Shown here: positions 24,046 to 32,718 of the stretch, in pieces
How positions within the stretch are numbered: the first letter of the stretch is position 1
Layout of the letters: every line of letters starts with the position of its first letter
Assembly (NCBI GenBank): GCA_964549615.1
Contig: CAZJVP010000104.1
Coordinates: 57,919 to 121,918, forward strand
Direction of reading: 5' to 3'
Source of the DNA: CAYVLA01 sp964549615 [NCBI: uncultured Thermococci archaeon]
GTDB lineage: Archaea > CAYQAE01 > CAYVLA01
Length of the DNA stretch: 64,000 nucleotides
The notes under the pieces: generated by a model
Seen by the model: the letters and a program-made list of their open reading frames with translations, nothing else
The model's database searches: none
Told to the model about the DNA's origin: nothing
Translations under genes and position numbers: made by a program

Positions 24046-25418
24046 TGTTCGTTACAACCTCCGAGTGCAACAAGTGCGGAGACTGCATAAGGGAGTGCCC
24101 AACCAAGGCCATCATGGAGATCGGGGGCCGGGTCGTCAGCTGCATCACGTGTGGGATGTGCGCCGACATATGTCCCACGAAAGCCATCACGATGAACAAG
24201 TACGGAGGCTTCGTCCTCAACAGGGCGAAATGCACCAAGTGCGGCCTTTGCAGGGCGATCTGTCCCATGAACATAATCCGCATGGAGCCTTATCCGGTCG
24301 GCATCTGCGCCCGGTGCGGAAAATGCGTCGATGTGTGTCCCGTGAACGCCAGGCTCGATGGGGGGGCCTTCCTGAAGTTTAGGAAGAAGGAGCTGGTGGA
24401 GAGACTTCTCGGCCTTGCCTACATAGAGAAAACTGCGCAGGAAACGATGCTTGATCTTGAGAGGGCTAAGAAGCCGCAGCAGGAGCTCTCCAAGCGCAGC
24501 ATCAAGATCGACCTTGAGAAGTGCATACGATGCCGGCGGTGTGAGATGACCTGTCCCGCGTCCGCCATAAAATTGGAGATCCAGACCGAGGGATGCACTC
24601 GCTGTGGGCGGTGCGTAGAGGTCTGCCCGTTCGAGGCAGTCGACCTCGAGAACTACGAGATGCTGAAGCGCTGCACCAGGTGTCTGAAGTGCGTGCCCGA
24701 GTGTCCGCAGCGAGCCATCTACGTTGACAAGGGCGAGGTCAAGATCAAGCGTCCGCAGGGTGAGATCAAGGGCACGATCACATGGTGTGCCAACTGCGGC
24801 ATATGTGAACTGAACTGTCCGACGAAGGCCATCTACAAGGATCGTGGCAAGTACCTCAACGACCCCAGCCTGTGCATCCGCTGTGGGAGATGCGTCCAAG
24901 TCTGCCCGATGAAGGTCAGGGTCGAGAAGGACGGGATATTCAAGGGAACCTGTATCTTGTGCGGGAAGTGCATCAAGGAGTGCCCGGTGGGCGCAATATC
25001 CTGGGCCAAGGTGAGCTGGGACGGGAAGGTCACGGAGGCATGCACGAAGTGCGGCACATGCACCCAGGTCTGTCCGACCGAGGCGATCAGCCTGCTGCCC
25101 GGCGGCAACGTCGAGGTCGACATGGGGAAGTGCATAATGTGTGAGACCTGCGCGTCCTACTGCCCCTACGACGCCATACCCATTCTGGTTTCCCAGCCGA
25201 AGAAGAAGGTGGCGGAGGGGATCACGCGCATCGACAAGGACATCTGCGTTAGGTGCATGCTGTGCGTCAAGATATGTCCCCACAAAGCCATAGACGGTGA
25301 CATCAACGTCGATCCCGAGAAGTGCGTGCATTGCGGTGCATGCGCACACATATGCCCTGTGAACGCGATCAAAGTCTGGAGAAAGTTCGACAACGGAGTG
25401 GAGCTTGGGGAGAGGTGA
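24045..25418 (+). CDS. ehbK: Ehb subunit K, polyferredoxin with 14 [4Fe-4S] motifs
   Basis: 457 residues. I count fourteen CxxCxxCxxxCP motifs in tandem, from CNKCGDCIRECP at residue ~8 to CVHCGACAHICP at ~431. Between motifs 4 and 5 lies an ~70-residue Lys/Glu-rich insert (KKELVERLLG...). It should serve as an electron wire or store between ferredoxin-linked partners and the hydrogenase. No membrane segment. The start is GTG at 24045, one base overlapping the ehbJ stop. It supports the Ehb-type assignment, since the Pyrococcus Mbh operon has no polyferredoxin as I recall. Confidence 0.9.
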   Translation: MFVTTSECNKCGDCIRECPTKAIMEIGGRVVSCITCGMCADICPTKAITMNKYGGFVLNRAKCTKCGLCRAICPMNIIRMEPYPVGICARCGKCVDVCPVNARLDGGAFLKFRKKELVERLLGLAYIEKTAQETMLDLERAKKPQQELSKRSIKIDLEKCIRCRRCEMTCPASAIKLEIQTEGCTRCGRCVEVCPFEAVDLENYEMLKRCTRCLKCVPECPQRAIYVDKGEVKIKRPQGEIKGTITWCANCGICELNCPTKAIYKDRGKYLNDPSLCIRCGRCVQVCPMKVRVEKDGIFKGTCILCGKCIKECPVGAISWAKVSWDGKVTEACTKCGTCTQVCPTEAISLLPGGNVEVDMGKCIMCETCASYCPYDAIPILVSQPKKKVAEGITRIDKDICVRCMLCVKICPHKAIDGDINVDPEKCVHCGACAHICPVNAIKVWRKFDNGVELGER

Positions 25419-25425
25419 TGCTGTC

Positions 25426-25941
25426 ATGTCATTAGGGGGTTTCCTCAGGGTCATAGCGTACGGGATTTACACCAATGCCTCGAGGATCCTTTTCAGGTAC
25501 GACCGAGTGACGAGCAGAGAGCTCCGGAATTCCGTACTCACGGGGTCCGTTAAGGCGCTTACCAGCGAGAACAGAGTGGGCTGCCTGGGATGCGGGGCGT
25601 GCGCGAACATCTGCCCGATGAAGTGCATCAGGATGGTTCCCATAGAAAGCCCGGTGGAGATCATCCCGGGCTTCGTGAAGAGAAGCGTCCCCGAGATCGA
25701 TCACATGAAGTGCATATACTGTTTCCAGTGTCACGACAACTGCCCGATAACCGCGCTTTTCGGCCTCCCGGCAACGATCCATCCTCGCGAGGTAGCCAAC
25801 CCCCTCGACATCGAGGCGATGACCAAGGACCCCACGCAGCTTCTGAAGAGTCCGCTGAAGATACCGGAGGACAAGATCGTGGAGATCGAGAAGCTACTGG
25901 CCGACGAGGCGAGCGAGCTATTGAGGAGGAGGAAACCGTGA
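25426..25941 (+). CDS. ehbL: Ehb subunit L (NuoI/MbhN-like ferredoxin)
   Basis: 171 residues with two [4Fe-4S] motifs, [15 protein letters not shown] and [12 protein letters not shown], preceded by a short hydrophobic N-terminus, as in NuoI-type subunits. It hands electrons to the proximal cluster of the small subunit. ATG 25426 is chosen because the upstream in-frame stretch overlaps ehbK. The stop overlaps the next start (GTGA). Confidence 0.82.
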   Translation: MSLGGFLRVIAYGIYTNASRILFRYDRVTSRELRNSVLTGSVKALTSENRVGCLGCGACANICPMKCIRMVPIESPVEIIPGFVKRSVPEIDHMKCIYCFQCHDNCPITALFGLPATIHPREVANPLDIEAMTKDPTQLLKSPLKIPEDKIVEIEKLLADEASELLRRRKP

Positions 25942-26384
25942 AGGCTCTGGCAAGGAAGCGTGCCATCCACGTGATGCTCGTGTACACGGGCGGGTGCAAC
26001 GGATGCGACATAGAGGTTGTGGCCGCGGTCTACTCCCCCATCCATGACTTGGAGCAGTACAACGTCATGCTAACCTGGAATCCGAGGGAGGCCGACATCC
26101 TTCTGGTCACGGGGCCAGTTACCAAGAAGATCGCCCCAGCGCTGAAGGCGATATATGATGCCATACCGGAGCCCAAGGTCGTCGCGGCCGTCGGGGCGTG
26201 CGCGATAAACGGCAATGTCTACAAGAACCTCGGGGGCGATCTCGGGCCAAGCACGGAGATCGCAGGTCCGGTCGAGAACATCATCCCCGTGGATGCGAGG
26301 GTTCCGGGCTGCCCGCCCAGGCCCGAGGACATCATTGCGGCAGCAGCGGCCGCGATCAAGATCCTATCGGGGAGGTCGGACTGA
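25938..26384 (+). CDS. ehbM: Ehb subunit M ([NiFe] hydrogenase small subunit, NuoB-like)
   Basis: 148 residues. Proximal [4Fe-4S] ligands are in [19 protein letters not shown] and [10 protein letters not shown], the pattern of the NuoB/MbhJ type. GTG 25938 overlaps the ehbL stop. An upstream open frame exists but is the shadow of ehbL. It pairs with the large subunit that follows. Confidence 0.88.
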   Translation: MKALARKRAIHVMLVYTGGCNGCDIEVVAAVYSPIHDLEQYNVMLTWNPREADILLVTGPVTKKIAPALKAIYDAIPEPKVVAAVGACAINGNVYKNLGGDLGPSTEIAGPVENIIPVDARVPGCPPRPEDIIAAAAAAIKILSGRSD

Positions 26385-27596
26385 TGTCAGCGGAGGATAA
26401 TGATTACTCCGAGTTCATGGGGAAGGGCAAGGCTAGGGAGAGGACGTTCGACGGAGATACCGATAGGCTTCGTCCACTCGGCCCTCCTCGAACCTTACAG
26501 GACGCGCTACTTCGTCGAGGACGAGATCGTCAAGGACTGCGAGATAGAGATGGACCCGGCATACAGGGGGATCGAAAGGATCCTCGAGGGGATGCCGGTG
26601 GACAGGGCAAACATCATAACGGAGAGGATCTGCGGCATCTGCAGCAACGGGCATCTCTGGAACTCGGTTAGGACCGCCGAGGCGGGTTTGAACATAGAGA
26701 TCCCAAAGGCTGCCCAAGCGATAAGGGTCTTGGCCGAGGAGCTAGAGAGGATCCACAGCCACCTGATATTCATAGCCCATGCCTGCGAGGTCCTAGGACA
26801 TGAGACCTTTGCCTACAGGAGCTTCCTGATGCGAGAGCCGGTCATGCAGATACTGTACATGATATCGGGCAACAGGGTGAACTACGCAATACCCGTGCTG
26901 GGAGGGGTGAGGCCCCGGACGCAGATCGCCCAATGGAAGGGGAAGGCAATTCTGGAGGCAATGGACAAGCTGGACGCCAATTTGAAGAAGTTCATCGAAA
27001 GGTTCTTGGCTGACATAATGGTGATGTCAAGGCTCAAAGGGGTGGGCGTCTGCGACAAACGCACCGCGATCAAGTACCATGCCGTCGGCCCCACCGCCCG
27101 GGCATCCGGCATCGACTTCGACTGGCGCATCAAGATGCCGGAGTACAAGGACTTCGATTGGGACATGGTGGTGTTGGACGAGGGCGATAACGCGGCGAGG
27201 GTCAAGACACGTGCGCTGGAATGCTTGGTATCGGCACGGATTGCAAGACAGGCGGTGGAGAAGGCGATGGGCGACTCCGACGTGCTGAACCGGGACTGGC
27301 AACTCGGCTCGATGGCCATCCAGCACAGCTACATCGAGGTCCCGAGGGGCGAGCTGTACCATTCCTACCGGCTGGATGACCAGGGCAGGATAAGGCACTA
27401 CATAGTCAGGACGCCGACCGTGACGAACCTTGCCACCATGGAGGTTGTGTGCGTGGGCGATCAGCTCACGGACGCCGTCGTAACGTTGGCGACCTGCGAC
27501 CCTTGCCTGACCTGCTGCAATCGATTTGTCGTAATTGACGAGAGGGGAAGGGAGAGGTCGATGACCTTGCAGGACCTGAGGAGGGGTGGATCGTGA
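26384..27596 (+). CDS. ehbN: Ehb subunit N ([NiFe] hydrogenase large subunit), possible N-terminal frameshift
   Basis: Catalytic subunit, about 400 residues. Both nickel-binding motifs are present: ERICGICSNGH (near residue 76 of the main frame) and DPCLTCCNR near the C-terminus, so an active Ni-Fe site is expected. The main frame is open from ATG 26400 (MITPSSWGRARLG...). A better-placed start, ATG 26384, overlaps the ehbM stop as TGATG and has GGGGAGG 7 bases upstream, but lies in another frame reading [11 protein letters not shown]...ARERTF. Skipping one base near 26450 joins this to TEIPIGFVHSALLEP, as in homologues. Either a real or read-error indel is present, or the 26400 start is used. 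Confidence 0.88.
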
Positions 27597-28612
27597 TGGA
27601 TATTCTCGATGCCGAGACGCTCGCGGGCATCCTAGTGGCGTCTTTCGGGGTTCCGATGCTCGCCATATCCTACTCGGTTCTGCTTCCCGGGATCGTCAGG
27701 AAGATTCAGGCCCGGATCCAGCAGAGGATCGGCCCAGGGATACTGACGCCGGGTTTCTTCGCGATTCTCAAGTTCATGTTCAAGCACAAGCCCGTGATAA
27801 GCTCGCCGATGCCGACCCTGTACAAGTGGAGCCCGAGCCTGGGGATCGCAGCCATGTACTTCGTGGTCATCTTCCTGACGCCGCAGTGGGCGGGGATACT
27901 CGGCCTGGGAAGCCTGGTGGCCATAATCGGGCTTCTGAAGATCGAGGAGTTCGTCTACGTTGTGATGGGCTATCTTTCCTCCAGCATCCTCTCGGTGAGG
28001 CTTCCGTATCCCGACACGGCGAAGGGCTCCAAGTGGTCCGACGCGCACAGGTCCACCCTCGAGAACTGGGGTTCGGTCAGGATGTGGAAGATGATCGTCT
28101 TCTCATCCCTGCCGCTCTACGTCGCGATGTTCATTCCGGTCGCTTTCGCGGGGTCCATAAGCATAGCGGACATCGTGAACTCGCAGGCGGGAGGCAACTG
28201 TTTCATCTTCAGGGTGCCCGGGGCAATCGGTGCGGCGGTCTACTTCCTGGGGTACGTGGCCATCCTCAACGAATACCCGTTCTCGATCGGAAAGGCCAAA
28301 GCGGATCTGGTGGAGGGGCCAATGCTCGAGCTCGCCAGCAGTTGGAGGGCCAGCTACTACTTGATGAGAGCCCTCGTGATGTTCGCCGTCTCGAGCATCT
28401 TCGTCACCCTCTTCTTCGGGGTGCCGCTCGACCCATTGAACGGCTATCGAATCATCGTGCACCTTGTGCTCGTCTTGGTCCTCCCCGCTCTCGGTGCTGT
28501 CCTGAGCGCTTTTAGCCCGATTTTGACGTTTAGACAGGTGGTACCCGTGTCCGTGGTTGCCACCGTGGTCGGTTTCTTCACCTTCGTGATATCGATGGGG
28601 GTTGGCGGATGA
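27596..28612 (+). CDS. ehbO: Ehb subunit O (NuoH/MbhM-like membrane anchor)
   Basis: 338 residues, about eight helices. IQARIQQRIGPGILTPG and the acidic segments LKIEEFVYV and NEYPFSIGKAKADLVEGPM match NuoH/MbhM, which links the hydrophilic arm to the ion module. ATG 27596 overlaps the ehbN stop (TGATG); GTG 27593 is the alternative. Confidence 0.87.
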   Translation: MDILDAETLAGILVASFGVPMLAISYSVLLPGIVRKIQARIQQRIGPGILTPGFFAILKFMFKHKPVISSPMPTLYKWSPSLGIAAMYFVVIFLTPQWAGILGLGSLVAIIGLLKIEEFVYVVMGYLSSSILSVRLPYPDTAKGSKWSDAHRSTLENWGSVRMWKMIVFSSLPLYVAMFIPVAFAGSISIADIVNSQAGGNCFIFRVPGAIGAAVYFLGYVAILNEYPFSIGKAKADLVEGPMLELASSWRASYYLMRALVMFAVSSIFVTLFFGVPLDPLNGYRIIVHLVLVLVLPALGAVLSAFSPILTFRQVVPVSVVATVVGFFTFVISMGVGG

Positions 28613-28872
28613 AGTTCGCAGTTGAGCCAGGAAAGGTGTTCAATCTCGGAGGATACATCGTCGAGAACGTGGCCAAGCTACCCTACCGTGATCTCGTCGT
28701 GGGAAACCACCTGAAGGAGCCGGTGAAGATAGACGTGCCGATCTACTCCGAACAGATGGTGAACGCGATCAGGGAGTCCGGGCTGATAGTGCGACCCGTG
28801 AGGCAGGGCGAGGATCTAGTCGATGCCATCAATCGTGTCAAGAAGGCCTTGGAGGTCTGGCAGGGGGCATAG
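28609..28872 (+). CDS. ehbP: Ehb subunit P (small soluble protein)
   Basis: 87 residues, soluble, mixed alpha/beta, no Cys (MKFAVEPGKVFNLGGYIVEN...). Overlaps the ehbO stop by 4 bases (ATGA). No family recognised by motif; assigned by its place after the NuoH-like gene. Role unknown. Confidence 0.6.
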   Translation: MKFAVEPGKVFNLGGYIVENVAKLPYRDLVVGNHLKEPVKIDVPIYSEQMVNAIRESGLIVRPVRQGEDLVDAINRVKKALEVWQGA

Positions 28873-28875
28873 CAG

Positions 28876-29097
28876 GTGGCAAAGGAGGACCTCGAAGCGT
28901 GGAGTGGAGCGCAGAGATCCCTTCCCGTCTTGGTCGGCCTAGTGTGGATGGCCGTGGGGCTTGCCGTTTCCACCCTGTCGATTATGGAGATCGCCAACCG
29001 CTGGGAGTACCTCCCATGGGGAGTAGCGATGGTGCTGGGCGGGCTGTTTGTCCTTTACCTCAGGCTGGCCGTTCTCCCCAGCGTGCGGAGACTCTAG
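28876..29097 (+). CDS. ehbQ: Ehb subunit Q (small membrane protein)
   Basis: 73 residues with two hydrophobic segments (about 18-38 and 44-65) and a basic end. The start is GTG 28876, 3 bases after ehbP. Last gene of the operon; assigned by position. Confidence 0.55.
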   Translation: MAKEDLEAWSGAQRSLPVLVGLVWMAVGLAVSTLSIMEIANRWEYLPWGVAMVLGGLFVLYLRLAVLPSVRRL

Positions 29098-29142
29098 CCG
29101 GCGTTACTGGTGCATGCCCCCTCGCAGCCAAGGCATGCACGG

Positions 29143-30021
29143 CTATTCCTCGTCGCCGGTTTCTCTTATCCTTCCCGGGAGGAGTTCACGCCTGTACTGC
29201 CTATCGACCAGCTTCCCGAGTATCTCCACTTCCCGGTAGAGGTAGGCGTCGAGCACGGGCGATGGCCGTGCGATGACTAGGTCGCTGAGGTTCTCGTATC
29301 TAGCCAAGACGTACCGAACCTCTCTTCCATAGCTGGTGCCTGCCGGCAAGAGGACCTCAATCTCTTTTCTCACCAGCACTCCTTTGTACACGGTCTCGGG
29401 CGAGAGCTCCTTCTTGTACGATGGGTCTATCTCGTACACGATCTTGCCGCCAAAACTGGCCCTCGAATAGTGCAGGTAATACCCCGCGAAGACGATGGAC
29501 CCTGCGCAGGCGACCGCGCAAACCCGGAGAATCCATGTTATTTGGTCCGCATCCAGGGAGGGAATCCTAACTCTGTCCAACCCCCAGTCGGGGTCCATGT
29601 GGACGTAGGCGAGGACGATGAGGCCGAGGAATAGTTTGCCGAGGATCAAGAACCAGGCTGGATACCAAGAAACGATCAGAGGGTACATCCCTGGATGATC
29701 GGGGAATGGGCTGAACGCAGGGTAGCCGCGCAGATGATAGTAGAAGGAATCTTCGAACGCCCAGAAAGCCAAGTTGAACCCAAGAAGGGTCGTCCCGTCC
29801 CGCAGTGACCGCTTCGTGGCAGCGTACATGGGGAAAAAGCCGAGCCAACATCCGTAGGATAGCCCCCAGTATAGCGCGGTCAGGGTCCCCCAGGGGATTC
29901 TGGGGGCGACGAGCAGGTCCACCACCAGGAAGGCGAAGAAAAGAAGGAAAGCTAGGCAAAATAGCTCGATGGCCGGATGCTCCTCGAAGAACCGGTGCAA
30001 GGATTCCTCATCTCCTGCCAT
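29143..30021 (-). CDS. Polytopic membrane protein with C-terminal soluble domain, unknown
   Basis: 292 residues from ATG 30021 (MAGDEESLHRFFEEHP). About five transmembrane segments in residues 20-185, with an aromatic-rich extracytoplasmic stretch (FEDSFYYHLRGYPAF, FPDHPGMYP). A C-terminal soluble region follows (VYKGVLVRKEIEVLLPAG...). No family recognised. Upstream in-frame codons reach 30126, but they overlap a plus-strand small ORF and have no start context. It converges on the ehb operon with a 45-base gap. Confidence 0.7.
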   Translation of the reverse strand: MAGDEESLHRFFEEHPAIELFCLAFLLFFAFLVVDLLVAPRIPWGTLTALYWGLSYGCWLGFFPMYAATKRSLRDGTTLLGFNLAFWAFEDSFYYHLRGYPAFSPFPDHPGMYPLIVSWYPAWFLILGKLFLGLIVLAYVHMDPDWGLDRVRIPSLDADQITWILRVCAVACAGSIVFAGYYLHYSRASFGGKIVYEIDPSYKKELSPETVYKGVLVRKEIEVLLPAGTSYGREVRYVLARYENLSDLVIARPSPVLDAYLYREVEILGKLVDRQYRRELLPGRIRETGDEE

Positions 30022-30075
30022 GTTCCTCCACAGGCGTGTCGCGGATTGCCCTGAAGGGCATTTCCCATCTGGGTA

Positions 30076-30225
30076 ATGAAACCGCGCTTCCTGCTGGCCG
30101 GTATCCAGGATCCGTCCAAGGTGCACCCCCTATTGGCGGCGTTCCGGGACGCGTACATGGAGAAGGCCGGGTACGTGAAGCTCCGCCATCTACTTTTCGA
30201 TTTGCTGAAGATGGGCGCCTGCTGA
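30076..30225 (+). CDS. Small ORF (49 residues), possible gene or gene remnant
   Basis: ATG 30076 to TGA 30223-30225. The peptide (MKPRFLLAGIQDPSKVHPLL...) has balanced composition, amphipathic helical character and ends LLKMGAC. It reads more like protein than the surrounding frames do. No clear ribosome site or TATA box is found just upstream. It may be a true small protein or the stump of a larger lost gene. Confidence 0.35.
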   Translation: MKPRFLLAGIQDPSKVHPLLAAFRDAYMEKAGYVKLRHLLFDLLKMGAC

Positions 30226-30569
30226 TCGCGTAGACGGTAGGATTGAGCCCGGAGCAGAGGTCGCGCCCGCCGGCATCCTTGTAGCCGTAAGGGCGGCGAC
30301 CGGCAAGATCGGCCTCGTTCATGTAAGGCGCCTGCGACTTCATCCCCCGCCTATGGTGAACGGCTGCTAGGAAGGGCCATAAATGTTTCCGGGGAAACCG
30401 GGATTGCCCCAAGATGGGCGACCATCGGTGGCGATCGAGTCGGGGTGCGTCCGTCGTCGCAGAAGCCGCCTGCATTTGAGGCAACGAACGCCGCCGGTAC
30501 GCTAAAGTGAGAGACGGAGACGGAGGCCGACGGAACAGATTAATAGACGTTTCGGCCCCTTGGCTCCTC
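30226..30569. other. Gap upstream of the propeller fusion gene
   Basis: No convincing gene on either strand; the long minus-strand frame here is Arg/Pro-rich and looks like a shadow. The only clear signal is the TATA-like GATTAATAGA at 30537-30546, about 28 bases before ATG 30570. A second AT patch (CATAAATG) lies at 30379-30386. No tRNA or conserved RNA fold was recognised. Confidence 0.4.
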
Positions 30570-32657
30570 ATGCGATCCAGATCGTCTGCCGAGTATCCCC
30601 AGGCCTCTCGGCATTTCTATGACGAGTCAAATGGTTTGCCATCGAACGCCGTCCACGCAATGGCACGCCGAGGTAACGAGATCTGGGCAGGGACGGAGCG
30701 TGGGATAGCTGTCTATGCCAGGGGCTCATGGAAGCCCCGCATGGAGCGTGGTTGGCCAGCTGGGCGCGTGGATAGGCTGTACGCTCTCAGCAAGGGCATG
30801 GTCGTGGCCCGATGCGATGGGAAAACGATGGTCTTTGAAAGAGGCAGGTGGTCAGACGACGCAGGGCCCGTCGGCCTCGTTGGGGCGGTAGAGGACCAGC
30901 AAGGCACCATCTGGGCACTCTCCGCTGACGGCCTGTGGACGCTCGGAGACAAGGGCTGGAAGCTCCGAAAGGCCAACGACGACGCAGTCGTGTTCACAGA
31001 CTTCATATGGCTCAGAGAGGAAAGGGGAGTAGCCGGGACCACGGACGGACTATTCTTCCTGCAGGGCAAGCGCCTGTACTGGTACATCGTCGAGGCCCAC
31101 GAGGAGGGGCTGCTGAGCGAAGATGTCAGGGCGCTGTGCGAAGACACCTGGGGAGATCTCTGGATCGCCACCGATCGCGGGATCTCGATCTACAGGCCTC
31201 CGAATGGCTGGTGTTCTCTGACGGGCGCTGACGGATTACCCATCGAGAGCTTGACGAAGGCCAGGGCGGGGCCTCCGGGAGTCCTTTGGTTCGGAAGCGA
31301 CAGCGGCCTCCTGCGGCTTAGGGACGGCGTATGGAACTACTACGCCTCGCGAAGGTACCTTCCGGACGACCGCGTAAACGACATCCTTCCTGGAGCGAAG
31401 GGGGACGTCTGGGTTGCGACGCCCGGTGGCATCTCGCACATCACCTATGAAAATATGACCTTGGCGGAGAAGGCCGATCGCTATGCTCGTTTGACGGAGA
31501 GATACCACAAGAGGCGCGGATACGTCACGGTGAGGTGGTTGAAGGAACCGGGCAATCTCGAGTCGGGCCATGTTGAGATATCGGACAACGATGGCACATG
31601 GACCGGGCTGTACCTCGCAGCACAGTCGTTCAGGTACGCGGTAACGAAGGATCCGGAGGTCAAACGCCTTGTCTCAGAGTCGCTAGATGCACTGCTCTAT
31701 CTGGAGGCAGTCACCGGGATTCCGGGCTTTCCGGCGCGTGCGGTCCGAGTTGAGGGGGAGCCGGGTTTTGGGAATGGGCATCCGGAGTGGCATCGCTGCG
31801 CCGACGGGAAGACCGAGTGGAAGGGTGATACCAGTTCGGACGAGATCGACGGCCAGTTCTTCGGGCTCTCCATATGCTACGACCTTGCCGCAGACGAGGA
31901 TGAGAGGGCTCGAATAAGGGCGACCGTAAAGAGGATCGTTGACTACATAATCTCTAACGGCTACCTGTTGGTGGATTGCGATGGGAAACCAACGACCTGG
32001 GGAGTCTGGGCGCCCGAACTGCTCAACCGGGACGATCGGTGGCGCATGCAGAGAGGGCTGAACTCACTCGAGATGATCTCACACCTCAAGGTGGCGTATC
32101 ACATGACGGGCGAAAGGAAGTATCAAGACGAATACGAGAAGATGGTGAAGATGCACCATTACGCTCTGAACTCGATCAAGCAGAGGATCACGGTGCTGGG
32201 CAAGCATACCTGGCACGATGACCAACTGGCGATGCTCTCCTACTACCCGCTTCTGCTCTACGAGAAGGACCCGGATCTAAGGCAGATCCTCCTCCTTAGC
32301 TTGGAGAGGACCTGGCAGCAGCTGAGGGAGATGCGTTACCCCCTGTGGAACTTCATTTACGGGGCAGTTACCCGCAAGCCCTGCGATTCCGAGGCATCTG
32401 TAGATTTCTTGGCAAGGCTGCCCCTTGACTTGGTCAAGTGGGACATCAAGAATAGCGTAAGGGCCGACCTCAAGAGAAACCCAGAGGACCCGAGCCTTGC
32501 CGCGGTTCCAATACCTGCGGATGAACGAACCATCGAGAACTCGGATGGCTGCTTCTTCAGAATTGACGGCGGCTTCCACGGGATGGCGGCCCAGGACGGC
32601 ACGATCTATCTTCTGCCGTACTGGATGGCCCGCTACCACGGGCTGATCGATGCCTAG
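30570..32657 (+). CDS. Beta-propeller (two-component-regulator-propeller type) plus six-hairpin glycosidase-like protein
   Basis: About 695 residues. The first ~300 hold repeated blades with GN.IWAGT..GIAVY, GDLWIATDRGISIY, PGVLWFGSDSGLLRL and GDVWVATPGGISHI, the pattern of the ligand-binding propellers of hybrid sensors. The C-terminal ~370 (ESGHVEISDNDGTWTGLYLA, then DEIDGQFFGLSICYDLA and later helices) resembles an alpha/alpha-barrel glycosidase-like fold. No signal peptide or kinase domain is present. ATG 30570 is chosen because the TATA box at 30537-30546 makes it nearly leaderless. Sugar sensing or hydrolysis is inference. Confidence 0.7.
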   Translation: MRSRSSAEYPQASRHFYDESNGLPSNAVHAMARRGNEIWAGTERGIAVYARGSWKPRMERGWPAGRVDRLYALSKGMVVARCDGKTMVFERGRWSDDAGPVGLVGAVEDQQGTIWALSADGLWTLGDKGWKLRKANDDAVVFTDFIWLREERGVAGTTDGLFFLQGKRLYWYIVEAHEEGLLSEDVRALCEDTWGDLWIATDRGISIYRPPNGWCSLTGADGLPIESLTKARAGPPGVLWFGSDSGLLRLRDGVWNYYASRRYLPDDRVNDILPGAKGDVWVATPGGISHITYENMTLAEKADRYARLTERYHKRRGYVTVRWLKEPGNLESGHVEISDNDGTWTGLYLAAQSFRYAVTKDPEVKRLVSESLDALLYLEAVTGIPGFPARAVRVEGEPGFGNGHPEWHRCADGKTEWKGDTSSDEIDGQFFGLSICYDLAADEDERARIRATVKRIVDYIISNGYLLVDCDGKPTTWGVWAPELLNRDDRWRMQRGLNSLEMISHLKVAYHMTGERKYQDEYEKMVKMHHYALNSIKQRITVLGKHTWHDDQLAMLSYYPLLLYEKDPDLRQILLLSLERTWQQLREMRYPLWNFIYGAVTRKPCDSEASVDFLARLPLDLVKWDIKNSVRADLKRNPEDPSLAAVPIPADERTIENSDGCFFRIDGGFHGMAAQDGTIYLLPYWMARYHGLIDA

Positions 32658-32678
32658 CCCCATTAACAATCGTCATGA

Positions 32679-32714
32679 GACAGGACTGTTGGCGAGGACA
32701 GGACTGTTGGCGAG
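32679..32714 (+). repeat. 18-bp perfect tandem duplication
   Basis: The unit GACAGGACTGTTGGCGAG occurs twice in tandem (32679-32696, 32697-32714), directly before ATG 32719. The length is a multiple of three, so an upstream in-frame ATG at 32650 remains open through it (TGLLAR twice). Each copy ends in GGCGAG, so the duplication repeats part of the ribosome-site context. Confidence 0.8.
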
Positions 32715-32718
32715 GACG

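Noticed and set aside
24042-25454. 470-codon open frame on the minus strand opposite the polyferredoxin gene
   Set aside because: It mirrors the repeated Cys codons of the sense gene and has Ala/Asp/His-rich content without any family motif.
25590-25937. Long upstream extension of the hydrogenase small-subunit frame
   Set aside because: It lies wholly inside ehbL in another frame; GTG 25938 fits the family N-terminus and operon overlap.
19458-29097. Reading the hydrogenase operon as a plain Mrp antiporter or as Pyrococcus-type Mbh
   Set aside because: It has hydrogenase large and small subunits with all Ni and proximal-cluster Cys, plus a 14-motif polyferredoxin, and lacks a recognisable MbhK (NuoC-like) gene.
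30226-30571. Minus-strand ORF upstream of the propeller gene
   Set aside because: Low-complexity Arg/Pro content and overlap with other features; no start signal was found.
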